From contig CM045758.1 of assembly GCA_025200525.1 (NCBI GenBank), forward strand, positions 7,188,580-7,252,579: a stretch of 64,000 nucleotides of DNA, given 5' to 3'. Source of the DNA: Camellia lanceoleosa (Eukaryota; Streptophyta; Magnoliopsida; Ericales; Theaceae). The notes under the pieces are model-generated. The model was not told the DNA's origin. It did no database searches and saw only the letters and a program-made list of their open reading frames with translations. The translations under genes and the position numbers were made by a program. Below, piece by piece: positions 23,619 through 34,893 of the stretch; the stretch's first letter is position 1, and every line of letters begins with the position of its first letter.

Positions 23619-25445
23619 TTATGGATCCACTAAAACTCCATCCTTACAGATGACGTGTCCTAAGAATGTGACACTGTCTAACCAGAATTCACATTTCTTG
23701 AACTTGGCGTAGAGCTTTCGCTTCTTTAGCGTCTGTAGAACCCTTCGCAAGTGTTCTACATATTGCTTTTCATCCTTGGAGTAAATCAGTATATCATCGA
23801 TGAAAACGATGACAAATTCGTCCAAGAACAGCTTGAATACACGATTCATCAAGTCCATAAATGCAACAGGTGCATTGGTCATGCCAAAAGGCTTCACAAG
23901 AAACTCGTAGTGACCGTAACGAGTACGAAAAGCTATCTTCCCTATGTCCTCGGTTTTCACCTTCAGTTGATGGTACCCTAATCGTAAATCAATCTTCAAA
24001 AATACACATGCGCCTTGCTGCTGATCAAACAACTCATCGATTCGAGGTAGTGGGTACTTATTCTTTATTGTAACCTTATTTAGTTCCTGGTAATCAATAC
24101 ATAACCTCATTGTTCCATTTTTTTTCTTAACAAAAGGAACAGGTGCTCCCCATGGGAACGAGCTCGGTCTAATAAAACCCTTGTCAAGTAACTCTTGTAA
24201 TTGCACTTTCAGTTCTTTTAATTTGGTTGGGGCCATTCGATACGGAGCTTTGGAAATCAGTTGTGTACCAGGTGCAACTTCAATAGAAAACTCAATCTCC
24301 CAATCTATTGGCACTCCAGGTAGATCCTCCGAAAAGACTTTTGAAAATTCTCGAACCATAGGAATAACAGATATCTTTGTATCTTCTACTGGTGACGACG
24401 AGATACTGCACAGAAACCCATGACAACCCTTCCTCAGAAGTCGTCGGGCTTGAGCCGCGGATACTAAATACAGAGGTGGAACTATGCCAACCCCCATAAA
24501 ACGAAAGTCCATATGACCTGAGATTCGAAACTCAACACACTTATGCGCACAGTCTATAGTGGCATTGTTGGCAAACAGCCAAACCATGCCAAGGATAACG
24601 TCGAAGTGACCCATCTCCATGGGAATCAAGTCGACTGTCAGATGATTATTATTGAAACACACATCACAATTTCTATATACAGTTGAGCAACAAATACTAC
24701 CACTCATAGGCTGAGAAACAATCAAATCATAACCAAGGGGTTCGGGTTTCTTAGGTAGTCTCATGGCAAAATGTGATGCAATGAATGAATGTGTTGATCC
24801 GGAATCTATAAGAGCATAAGCCGATAATGAACAGATAAGCAAGTTACCTGCAACTACCATTTCTTTGTGCTGCACGTCTCCTGGTATTAAGGCAAAAGCT
24901 CTGCCTTGTCGTTGATTGGTCACTAAGTTAGGTTCTGCCCCAGTTGCCTGCACCATGTTTCTCCCTAGTGGTACCGCATTCACTTCAATTCGCACCAATT
25001 TAGGACAATTCATTTTCATGTGTCCCCCCTCGCCGCAGTTAAAGCAAGTTCCAGCAGCTTTGCAACATTCTTCTAAGTGGAAGCTACCGCAAGTGTTACA
25101 CTTAGGCACCTTGTTGCCCCGATTGTTATTCTGCCTCCCAACATTGGATGGTCCCGCATTCTGTTTTTTGGGTGGAAAATCACTGGACTTCTTCCCATCA
25201 AAGTTGTCAAAACGACGCTTCTTCTTCTCAATGAACTTTTTCTTGCTGTTGACATTCTTCTCCATGATCATGGCACGATCAATTATGTCAACGTATGTAA
25301 CCAATCGCATTGGCAGTATGACATCACGGATGTCGGGGTGGAGTCCCTCTTCGAACCTTCGAGCTTTTAGATTTTCTGTGCTAATCAGGTGTTTCCCGTA
25401 CTGTGATAGCCTGGTGAATTTTGCTTCGTATTTAGTCACCGACAT
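23619..25445 (-). pseudogene. Gag C-terminus, protease and reverse transcriptase, chromovirus 2
   Basis: The longest open stretch in the window (608 codons). Gag core residues 1-60 ([26 protein letters not shown]) are followed by a Lys-rich linker, a CCHC knuckle at 134-148 ([15 protein letters not shown]), and an aspartic protease ([11 protein letters not shown], Asp 214; [10 protein letters not shown] at 281-290). RT then shows [20 protein letters not shown] (401-420), [13 protein letters not shown] and the catalytic [13 protein letters not shown] (546-558). The usual LGMDWL motif reads LGMVWL. It is in frame with 25446-26006 upstream, separated by stop codons only, and ends at a TAA where the frame continues as [11 protein letters not shown]. 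Confidence 0.9.
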
Positions 25446-26006
25446 CTATCCCCACTGCTTCAGTCGATAAAACTCTACACACTTTGCATCCTGGACGGAC
25501 TGAGGTATGTCTTTCTCTCGAAAGACGACCAGAAATCGGTCCCAAATCATTGTCAGCTCGGTCTCTTCCTTCATCTCCCATCATTGCTGAGCTTCTCCTT
25601 GCAGTAAATACGTGGCTAGTCCGACCTTCTAGGTTTCCGTACAATGCATAACTTTAAATATCTTTCTCAGCTCTGCGACCCAAGCATCGGCCAATTCAGC
25701 ATCTATTCCTCCAGGGAAGGTTGGAGGTTTCAACTTCAAGAATTCCTTCAACTTGAGATCTTCTCGTTGAGGTTGCGCCACATTCCCCAACTGTGGGCCC
25801 TGGGCATTGTTAGTCGGTTGTTATTGTACTTGAGGTGGTAGTGGAATTACTTGAGGTGGGTTCTGTGGAGGGGGTGGTTGTTGCCTTTCAGCTTGGGCTG
25901 CCGTGAAGAATTGCTCAATCATTGTTTCTAATCGATCGAAACGGCTTGAGTCGCCAGCTCCAAGAGCTCTCGCAAGGTTCCCTCGAGTGTTCATCCTAAA
26001 ATTCAA
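25446..26006 (-). pseudogene. Gag N-terminal half, chromovirus 2
   Basis: Starts MNFRMNTRGNLARAL with a Pro/Gln-rich section, followed in the same frame by FLKLKPPTFPGGIDAELADA, WVAELRKIFKVM, WDRFLVVFREKDIPQSVQDA and KCVEFYRLKQWG. It is broken by several in-frame stops (for example VQ*QP at about 25821 and WG*MSV just before 25445). It joins the long gag-pol stretch without a frameshift. Confidence 0.8.
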
Positions 26007-26039
26007 CGTGTTAAGACTAAGGTGGGATCTCGACGAGCC

Positions 26040-26376
26040 ATAACTTGTATTGTATCATAGAGATAAAGAAGCTAGAAACGAGAAACGTATAACAAAGGAA
26101 AGTCGTCATAGCTATGCATCCATTTATTCATATGTACATATATCCATGAGTTGATGTACACATGGTCAGCTTTACATGGTGGTTACAAAATATGGTATTA
26201 TGTTAGAATAACGCAATTACCAAAAACACTTAAGCGCCACAAAGCCTAAAACTAGTTTGCCAACATCCCAAAATGCATCAAAACTAATCTAGACTGGACA
26301 TGTTAGCATCAAGGCCCCTATTACATACAAAATATAAGTATAGTTGCCCAGTCTATATTCCCCCCACCAGGACTAA
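26040..26376. other. Spacer between pre-gag ORF and gag, chromovirus 2
   Basis: About 340 bp of AT-rich non-coding sequence; no motif recognised. Confidence 0.5.
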
Positions 26377-26877
26377 CTAGTCGTCAGATCCATCCGACTC
26401 GTCATGATATTCAACGTCATAAACCTCAAGTTCATTGGGGTTGAACTCAGGTTCTTCTTCAAGGTTTTCTTCTATGTCATCATCCATTCCATCTTCGGCA
26501 AGATCCTCGGGTTCATGAACTATGGGGACCACAAGTGCCACTTCTGGTATTATTTGATCTCCCCCGTCTCCATTAGCTTCCACGTGGTCAACTTCTTCTC
26601 TGAAGAACACTGGGTCATTACTAAATGCGAGCACTTCTTGCCAAATTTGCATGTGGATACGAACACAGTGAATAACTACCGCCCTCTTCATCTCTGGAGT
26701 GAAAAGAACTTCCTATTAGCTAACAAAAGTGATTTGGTTGTAAAAGTGTCGACGTGCTTCACAGAGGACTTCCTGGTTGTGACGAGCTAGATGTCACGGT
26801 TCGACCCCCCAATGGCCCTGCTGAGCCTCGCTCAATCGATACCGTCCAAACTCGTCATAGCGAAGGATAGGCTCCAT
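26377..26877 (-). pseudogene. Extra acidic ORF upstream of gag, chromovirus 2
   Basis: A single 167-codon frame from MEPILRYDEFGRYRLSEAQQ to a strongly acidic end (NLEEEPEFNPNELEVYD, ESDGSDD). It is on the sense strand, about 220 nt after the primer site and 370 nt before gag. It contains HLARHNQEVLCEARRHFY and IHMQIWQEVLAF. Three stops interrupt it (TGA after HWGVEP; TAA TAG after ITFVS), but the frame is kept throughout, which suggests it once encoded a protein of about 165 residues. I recognise no domain. Chromovirus 1 has no equivalent. It could instead be an N-terminal gag extension or a captured fragment. Confidence 0.6.
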
Positions 26878-27092
26878 GTCCTGCAGTATACACAAGATGT
26901 AAATCTTGTAAGTACCGGACCCAAGGCAAATATATGGGTAAGGAGGAAAACTACAGTAACTTAAGGCTGTAGTAAGGTTTCTTAAGGTATCTACCCTAAA
27001 CAGGTCGCCAAATGAGACCCTTAAACATGTAGCATGCATTGAGGGTCGTAATGCAAGTGTCTTAGTGCTCTGTGGATTTAAGGTTCTCTAAA

Positions 27093-27110
27093 CCTACAGC
27101 TCTAATACCA
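27093..27110 (-). other. Primer-binding site, chromovirus 2 (tRNA-iMet-like)
   Basis: The minus strand reads TGGTATTAGAGCTGTAGG. It differs from the usual TGGTATCAGAGC by one C-to-T change. Confidence 0.8.
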
Positions 27111-27113
27111 AGT

Positions 27114-29413
27114 TGTCACGACCTGAAATAGGGGCTAATCGGAATCGCGACCAGCTAGCGCCCCATCTCGCACCCTAGGCCTACTACTAACTAGTTTAGA
27201 GAACAAAATAAATAAATCATCGCAAATACTAGGTGATTACATTTAACTAGAGCGTTGCTATATAAGTCATACAAGTCATAAAGGAAAGTTAAGTTACAAC
27301 AATAACGTGGCCCTATGCCAACAAAAGAGGTAATACATGATTTATATAAAACTATAGGTCTAGAATCCATCACAGGCCACATGACACCACAAAAATAGGC
27401 CTTTGGTTATCCAATAAGCATTCTCCTTACCTAAAATGGGTTAGTAACACACCCGTGAGCTATAAAGCTTGTGAGAACATATTTACACAATTTACAAATT
27501 TGCCACGGTTCAAACATAAACATTTCAAGTTTCAAGCATAACTATTCATGTTCAAAAGCCCAATGGCTGAAAAGACAAAATAAATGCTCATATATATATA
27601 TATATATATCAAAATATACATACATATGTCCATTCAACTAGATATGTTGCCAGAAAAGTAGGGAGCTACCCATACTAATATCAAGTGGTCATGATCATGC
27701 CAAGGGACGATGGTCGTGTCCCAACAACCACCCTTATAACACCTCACCCGTTGGTATCTTTAATTTCCCCCTACGTCTAGGATGTTCCGTTCGAATGTAC
27801 GTTATTACATTTGCAAGAGTTTTATAACAATGTCTTAACCATGGCTTCATAAAAACAATATGTATATAAGCAATACGTGTGAGTCGGCTTATCCCGTTAG
27901 CTCACGTTTTCTAAAACACAACATGATTTTCAAATTGTATTCAAGGTACTTTTCCAATCATAGGCATACTTGCTAAAATTCAAAATCATATGTTTATTCG
28001 GTTATTCATAAATCAATGCAATCTCATGCTCCAAAATAATTCGTCGATCAAAGCATGTCATTATATTCAAATACATGTAAAAAGCGTAAGCACGAACTCA
28101 CCTAAATGTACACGAAGTTTGGTAAAATCAACCGGAACTGAGATCTAAACACAACGTATGAAAAACTACATTATAGTAGGTCTAGGAATTAATTCTAAGC
28201 ATGAAATAAATATTCAAACCATAATCCCAAAGTGTACAATTTAAAAGGGGTCCTTCTCTTATGGTCCAGAAATTCTTAGTTTGCAGTACTTTAGATCAGA
28301 GGCTAAAATCCTAAGCAAAACACTTTAAAATACTCTGAAATTTTACAAAGTTATCAACCAAGATGTTATGAAAATTTTTCATGGAGACTCGTCTCCCAAA
28401 AATGCTCATAAACAGGGTAAAATGGCAGCAAAACAAAGCTGGTCCAGATCCGTTGCAGTTTCTACAAAATCAATTCCACAACAATCTAGCCGTTGGATTG
28501 AGTTGAAACAAATTGGGTTAGAACGATAACACTCTAATTTAAATTTGGTCCGAAAATAAACCATTAAAGTGGCCTAAATATTTGTTGACGAATTTTCAAA
28601 GTAGACTTTCTATTCAGGAAAAAAAAAAAAAAAAACTGTTTGTTGGGTAAAATCCTTGTTTTGAGCTTTAGCCTGATGGTTCATTGCAACATGATATCAA
28701 TAGGAGGAAATAAAGTCTAAATCTATATTTTAGGGTTTAGATTCGTTGTTCATTGTAACATGAAATCAAAGAAAAGAAATGAAGGCTTTAACTTATGGAA
28801 TTGAAGTAGATATAGAGAGGAATTTACCTAGACTTGAAGCTTGAAGAACAAAGATAAAAGTGTTTGATTTTCTCTCTTAAATCTACAGATTTTCAGCAAG
28901 AAGATGAAGTTTCTGCCCATATAGGATATATATAGGAAGAAAGGTTAAGTAGGATTAATGGCTAGGATTGAATGGTGAAGTATGTGGTAAAAAGGGGAGT
29001 GAGGTGGATATATCTTTCACCTCACCAAGAAATTACAGCCATGGTGGCTGATTTTACCATCACAAATTGCACTACTCAGATAAAATGCAGTGCGCAGACA
29101 TCTGGGCTATCCGAAAATCGTTTCAAGAAAAATTCCATTTAATCACTGTTGACTAATTTTAACATTCTGAGTTCGATGGTGTGATCTGTTTCGACTAAAG
29201 AAGAAAAAAGATATATATGCATCTTTATGAATTTCATTTTTGACACACTCAAAGAGGATTATCAATTATTGTTCTGTTATAGCTCCGCCCCGGATGACGA
29301 AGTATAGATAATATTTATTAACATGACATTGATGAACTTATTAAATATGAGATGTGATCTCCGTTCATTGACGATGTCAAACAAAAGGTGAAAAGTTAGG
29401 TCGGGTTTTCACA
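27114..29413 (-). repeat. 5' LTR of chromovirus 2
   Basis: Collinear with 19159-21411. The plus strand begins TGTCACGACCTG and ends GGTTTTCACA, followed by GTAAC. It contains a poly-A run (about 28619-28636) and a sense TATA-like CCTATATATATCC near 28920. Confidence 0.9.
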
Positions 29414-29418
29414 GTAAC
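29414..29418. repeat. Target-site duplication GTAAC (right)
   Basis: Pairs with 19154-19158. Confidence 0.85.
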
Positions 29419-30458
29419 CAACAGCCCAAAACAATGCTAAAACAGGTTAAAATAAGTCCTAAAATATGCTGGAATTAAGCTAGAAATAGCTAGATTGACA
29501 TGCTAAAACATAGCACAAACTACGCGAGTAAGCAAGACACAAGGAGGGGAGGCTAACCCCTCCAAATTTGAACTTCAAAACATGATTTTCGCTACTAAAA
29601 TAACTCTAAAAAATAGTGTTTAAAAGCTTGGAAAAAGCTAGCAAAAGGGTGGGAAACACAAGAGCAAAGGGCTCCAAAACAAGGTACAAAGAAGGGTGAA
29701 CCACCCCCAACCTTTAATGGCCTTAAAACCCAAGTTTCAGCCTAAAAATACAGAAGTTTTACACCAAAAATAGTTGAAAAATAGAAAGAATAATAGTAGA
29801 GAAAGCAAGCAAATAGACAAAGCCTTATACCTCTTGAAGAGAATAAGCAATTCAAGCAACAAAACCAAGACAACACACCCTTCCAGAGCTTAAACCAAGC
29901 TCAAAAGTGCCTCAGCTCAAAGGTGAGAAGGTTTGGTTAAGGGTGTATAGGCAAAGGTTAAGGATTTGTAGGCAAAAGTATATGAATTTCCTAGAGAGAG
30001 AGAGAATTGTAAAGAGAGAGGAAAAAATTTGATCTCAAAATTTTCCAACCATAGAACATGAGAGGGAGGCCTCCTAAATATAGAAAACATGAATTCCCCT
30101 CAAGAACATCCAGTCCTACACGTGAAGGCAGATGCATACATCTGTGCAAACAGCTAGCACAGTTGCCACAAAATATATGCAAAAAAGACTGGTGACCCGC
30201 AGGCCACATCAGTGGTCGACTGCCCAAAAGTGATGGCCGACAGCCCAAAAAGGTGGCCGATTGGCCACCAGAAGTTGCAGGCTTGAAGAACCAAGGCTTG
30301 GTCCAAGAATGAGGCAGCAAGAGTGTAGGCTTTGAAAGGCTCAAAGCTGTGGAATTCCGCTAAGGACTTCGAGCACTTGGCAAGCAAATAAACTCATTAT
30401 CGAGTGTGCATGCAAGGACGTCCAAGTTGTAAGGACCGTCAAAAATAGGGTGTCTACA

Positions 30459-32700
30459 GCACCCAATCGTATCATTCTTATGTAGGCACATCCCAACCAA
30501 ATGGTCACGCTGAAAGAAAGGATCGTCATATTCTAGACACTACCCGAGCCCTTCTCATCTCCTCTTCATGTCCTGAAAAATTTTGGGAGGAAGCTGCTCT
30601 CACTGCTGTCTACACCATAAATCGTGTGCCTCCTCCTCTCATAACCAATATCTCTCCTTATGGACGTTTGTATGGTTCTCCTCCTACATACACCACTCTT
30701 AAAGTTTTTGGCTCTGCTTATTTTGTTCTCCTTTAACCTCATGAACACACTAAACTAGAATCTCGTTCTCGTCTTTGCTGTTTTCTGGGATATGGTATAG
30801 AACATAAAAGGTATCGTTGTTGGGATCCAGTCTCTAAGCATCTTCATATTTCTCGTCATGTGATTTTTTGAGAACACAAAATGTTTTCTACCTTATCTAA
30901 GTTTCATTTACCACAGTCCACCCATTCCTTGTTTTTTACTAATCTTTCTATAGACTTGTTGTCACCTGAATTTGATACAGATTCTGGTCCATCGCCTTCA
31001 CAACTGCTTGTGCCTACCGTCAATCATGAGGTTTCTGTCTCTAACGATGGTCCTATGCCTCCTCCATCATCTCATGTGGAGCTTTCTCTCTCTCCACCAC
31101 CATCTCCTCTAACAGATCGTCATTCCACTCGGGTAAAACAACATTCTGTTCTTTTCCGTGATTATATTGTTGGTTCCACTTCTTTTTCCACTCATGAACC
31201 TACTTCCTATCGTGAGGCTTGTTCTAACCCGCTTTGGCAGCAAGCTATGACTAATAAACTGCAGGCTTTGGATAAAACTCATGCTTGGGACGTGGTTAAT
31301 CTTTCTCCTAGCAAGACTGCCGTTAGTTGTAAATGGGTTTATAAGATCAAAACTCATTCTAATGGTTCCATTGAACGTTACAAAGCTCGTCTTGTTGCCC
31401 GAGGGTTCACTCAAGAGTATGGGATTGACTATAAGGAAACATTTGCTCCTATTGCTCATCTTACTTCAGTTCGTAGCTTATTAGTAGTTGCTACTCCTCG
31501 ACACTGGAGTCTTTCTCAGATGGATGTCAAAAATGCATTTCTCAATGGTGATCTCACTGAAGAAGTTTATATGCAACCTCCACTTGGTTCCTCTATTCCA
31601 TCCATCAAAGTTTGCAAACTTCGTCGTGCTTTATATGGTTTGAAACAAGCTTCTCGTGCTTGGTTTGCCAAGTTCAGTTCTACCATTCATGACTTTGGCT
31701 TCTCCTCCAGTACTTATAATTCTGCCTTGTTTATACGTCAGACAGAGCGTGGCATTATTATTCTTCTTCTCTATGTGGATGATATGATCATCACTGGCGA
31801 TGACACAATGGGTATCTCTAGTCTCAAACAGTTCCTCAGTCACCAATTTGAGATGAAAGATTTGGGTTTGCTTAGCTATTTCCTCAACTTGAAAATTTCT
31901 CATAATCCTTTTGGTTACTTTCTAACATAAGCCAAGTATCTCTCTGATCTCTTGGCTCGTGCTGGCCTTACCAATTGTAAGACTGCTACTACTCTAGTTG
32001 ATCCTCAGACTCGTCTCACACCTCTTAATGGTCACCTATTGTCTAATGCTACTTTATATCGTCAACTAGTTGGCAATCTTGTCTATCTCTCGGTTACTCT
32101 TCCAAACATTGCCTATGTTGTTCACATTGTCAGTCAGTTCATGGCTCTTCCTCGCTCTCCACACTATGATGCTCTAGTTCGCATTTTGCGCTATCTAAAA
32201 GGCACTATGTTCCATGGTCTTCACTACTTAGCACACTCTTCTCTACAACTACATGCATTTTCTAATGCCAATTAGGCCGGGGATCCTACTAACCGCCGCT
32301 CTACTAAAGGGTTCTGCTTCTTCTTGGGAGATTCTTTTATTGCCTGGCATAGAAAGAAGCAAACTCTTGTTACTCGTTTTAGTACTGAGGCTGAGTATCG
32401 TGCTCTTGCGGATACTACTCAAGAGCTTATGTGGCTTCGTTGGCTTCTTACTGATATGAGAATTCCCCACCCTGCAACCACTACCCTCTATTGTGACAAT
32501 CAGTGCTATTGATTGCACATAATGATGTCTTCCATGATCGCACCAAGCATATTGAGATTGATTGTCACTTCATCCGACAACCGTTACTAATAGCCTTATT
32601 CTTACCTTTGTTACCTCTGCTGGTCAGACAGTTGATATCTTCACCAAGGCTTATCCTCCAGGACGATTTTCTGATTTACTTTCCAAACTCAACTTGATAT
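30459..32700 (+). pseudogene. Copia pol: integrase C part, reverse transcriptase, RNase H
   Basis: One frame from 30458 to about 32505. It shows the integrase end (QPNGHAERKDRHIL with the catalytic Glu; CPEKFWEEAALTAVYTINRV), then RT in the 30881-31930 open stretch (WQQAMTNKLQALDKTHAWDV, CKWVYKIK, YKARLVARGFTQ, QMDVKNAFLNGDL, LYGLKQASRAWF and the catalytic LLYVDDMIITG), then RNase H (LVGNLVYLSVTLPNIAYVVH, RRSTKGFCFFLGDSFIAWHRKKQ reduced around it, STEAEYRALADTTQELMWLR). In-frame stops lie near 30733, 30869, 31928 and 32273. Each is one transition from the residue expected there (for example LLQPHE, ANWAGD). A frameshift near 32505 precedes VFHDRTKHIEIDCHFIRQ. Confidence 0.9.
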
Positions 32701-32719
32701 TGGCTTTACAACCTTGAGC

Positions 32720-32730
32720 TTCAGAGGGGG
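32720..32730 (+). other. Copia polypurine tract
   Basis: TTCAGAGGGGG immediately before the TGTTAATATAG start of the LTR. Confidence 0.8.
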
Positions 32731-32908
32731 TGTTAATATAGTATGTCTAATATATTAAGATATATCAGGAAATTATTCGTACATATTTGTTATAGTATAT
32801 TTTCTGTATATACTTATCTGCTCTCCTATATAAAAGAGTGTGTACCTATTCATTAATATAGATTGAATACAAAGAGTTCTCTTTCCTCTTCTCTTTCTAC
32901 TCATAACA
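32731..32908 (+). repeat. Copia 3' LTR
   Basis: 178 bp with TGTTAATA and TCATAACA ends. A TATA-like TATATAAAAG lies near 32827. A short LTR is normal for several copia lineages. Confidence 0.82.
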
Positions 32909-34286
32909 ATTTCGGAGCAAGTTAACATGAACAAGGAAGCACAACAAAATTACACGTCAGCAAACTTACTTGTTCAATCTATATTTGTACGCACAATTCA
33001 TATTTTAATATTATTGTTTTATTAATTATTTCAAATTAAATATTTAGAATAGTTTATATTAAATTATGAAGATAATTAAGTATATTAAAAATCTCAAAAC
33101 TAAACAGTTGGGTAATATTAACTCATTTCATTTTATATTCATTAAAAATACTTATATTCAAGACGATTTGGTAGGAGGAGAAATTAATAATTAATATAAA
33201 ATGACTAATTCCTTTTTAGAGATAAACTTAAATGAACAAAATTGTTAAAAATGTATTTTGTTCAGTGGATATTTTTTACCATTTATAAAATAGTTTGGTG
33301 AAAAGTTTTTTTTTGCTGTTTTAGAGTACATTTTATTTTCAATTTTACCTCTATCTATTTGTGTTAAATTTTTTTGACAATCGGTTCAAGTATTATTTTA
33401 TCTATTTAATTTTTTGGCTATCTTTGACTTTTTTGTATAATTTTTTTTAATTTTTTAACTATATTAACTAATTGCCAAATACACAATTAAGCCAAGTCCG
33501 AGTAATTTTTACTGTGGCTCAAAAAAAATCATCTTATTTCTTTGGGTATTTTTAGTAAGGGTCTAATTTGGTCCATTTTAATCTGATTTGAACCATTCAA
33601 TCTTTAGTATATTTTAGTAGATTATAATAAATTTTTTTTAAAAAAAAAAAAAAAAACTTAAATTCGTCAGATATTATTAGTCAAAAGTGGAGAAATATCC
33701 AGTGTAGAATTCGGGTTAGATATAAACATTCTCACGCATCAAATAATGTGTCACAGTAAATTAAAGTCAAAATGTGACAGCACATCTAAAGAATAAGAAA
33801 TTATCTAATATTCTTAGAGTAATGTTTAATATTTTTATTCCATTTTACAAATTCACATTTAATATTCTTTCTCTTAAAACTCTAACACAAAAATAATGAA
33901 TCTTTTACTCATTTGGAACATCACTTACACTCACTCCAAAACCATTGAATAATTTTTCAAAAAGAAGGGGTGGGATCAAGCCCAAAACAAATGGATCCAG
34001 TCAGAGCATTTAGACTTTGTTTGAGATAAGCTAAATTTGGTTAAATTAGTCAATAGAGATAAAATATGCTAATTTTTTTATTAAAATAAAATGTAACATT
34101 TAAATCTTAATCATTTCACTTTTTATCTCACAATCATTAAATCAACTTTAAAAAAAGATCAAAATTTATCACAAGCATAACTTTTTTAACCAAATTAATA
34201 TAAATAAAAATTTAAAAAAAATACGTTAAAAAAAGGAGTACTTACTAATCAATCCTATTAATTAGACTTATTTACCTACAGGTCCT
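32909..34286. other. AT-rich intergenic DNA
   Basis: No gene or element recognised; poly-A/T runs, for example about 33633-33656. Confidence 0.45.
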
Positions 34287-34460
34287 AACTGATAAATTTA
34301 TCATTATAAAAACAAGAGACTAATAAATTTATCACATTAAATTTATTCATAAAAATAAAGAGATTGATAAATTCATCACTATAAATTTGTTTATATAAAA
34401 AAAAAAAAAAAAAAAGAAGAGAGAGAGAGACTGACAAATTTATCACTTGATAATTTTATC
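34287..34460. repeat. Short repeats carrying GATAAATTTATC palindromes
   Basis: Three to four degenerate copies of a unit of about 50-60 bp around GATAAATTTATCA, separated by poly-A and a short GA run. Confidence 0.45.
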
Positions 34461-34652
34461 AATAAAACTTAATAGGTAATAAGTCTTAAAAGTAGTATCT
34501 ATTGGTAATTTCTCTTTAAAAAAAATTCATTACAGAGTGGGCCCACAGTGTGTATTAAAAAAAAAAAGGTTAGGCTCATAAATATACTCGTATTTACACC
34601 TTTTATTTTGCTATTGTTCAGCTAGACCATCCAAATGTGACTCACTTATTAA

Positions 34653-34890
34653 GGGTTCGTTTGGGAAGTATATTGACTTTTTGACTTTTTAATTTTTTTA
34701 GTTATTTTAATATGGGGCTAAAAAATCTTGTTTGGAAAAGTTTTTTAATTTTTTTGACTTTTTGTGAGAGAAAGAATGTAATGATTGTCGATTAGATGTG
34801 ATATTTTATCTTATTAGATTAAAAATATATTGTCTTTTTATGACTAAAATAGCCCCAAATTTAACCCAACCTTTCCTCCCAAACAAAGCC
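34653..34890. mobile_element. Tourist-like MITE
   Basis: 238 bp. The left end GGGTTCGTTTGGGA pairs with the right-end complement GGCTTTGTTTGGGA, with TAA on both sides (34650-34652, 34891-34893). A 3-bp TAA duplication fits PIF/Harbinger-derived MITEs. The interior repeats GACTTTTTGAC-like motifs. Confidence 0.65.
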
Positions 34891-34893
34891 TAA

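Larger units (their letters stand above)
19159..29413 (-). mobile_element. Complete Tekay/Del-type chromovirus 2 with pre-gag ORF
   Basis: A 10.25-kb minus-strand Ty3/gypsy element with LTRs of 2253 and 2300 bp, a perfect GTAAC target duplication, a tRNA-iMet-like primer site and a polypurine tract. It encodes an extra acidic ORF, then gag-protease-RT-RNase H-integrase-chromodomain. Most of the coding region stays in one frame interrupted by stop codons rather than frameshifts, a different decay style from chromovirus 1. Its sequence is clearly diverged from chromovirus 1, so it is a separate family of the same clade. Confidence 0.92.
17068..30458 (-). mobile_element. Non-coding LTR-retrotransposon-like segment, split by chromovirus 2
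   Basis: Outside the nested element this is about 3.1 kb (17068-19153 and 29419-30458) with no coding sequence. Its right end reads TGTAGACACCC on the minus strand, an LTR-like start. Near its left end the minus strand reads TGGCGACTCTG, resembling the primer site used by some Ogre/Tat elements. It may therefore be a single long LTR on the minus strand, or part of a large non-autonomous element. Both halves contain GGCCGGCC-type motifs. Its left flank is a different LTR and its right flank is a copia element, so one side is rearranged. Confidence 0.4.
30459..32908 (+). mobile_element. 5'-truncated Ty1/copia element
   Basis: Plus-strand copia remnant from the integrase C-terminal half through RT and RNase H to polypurine tract and 3' LTR. 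The 5' LTR, gag, protease and most of the integrase are missing. The cut at 30458/30459 coincides with the end of the neighbouring LTR-like segment. Confidence 0.9.
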
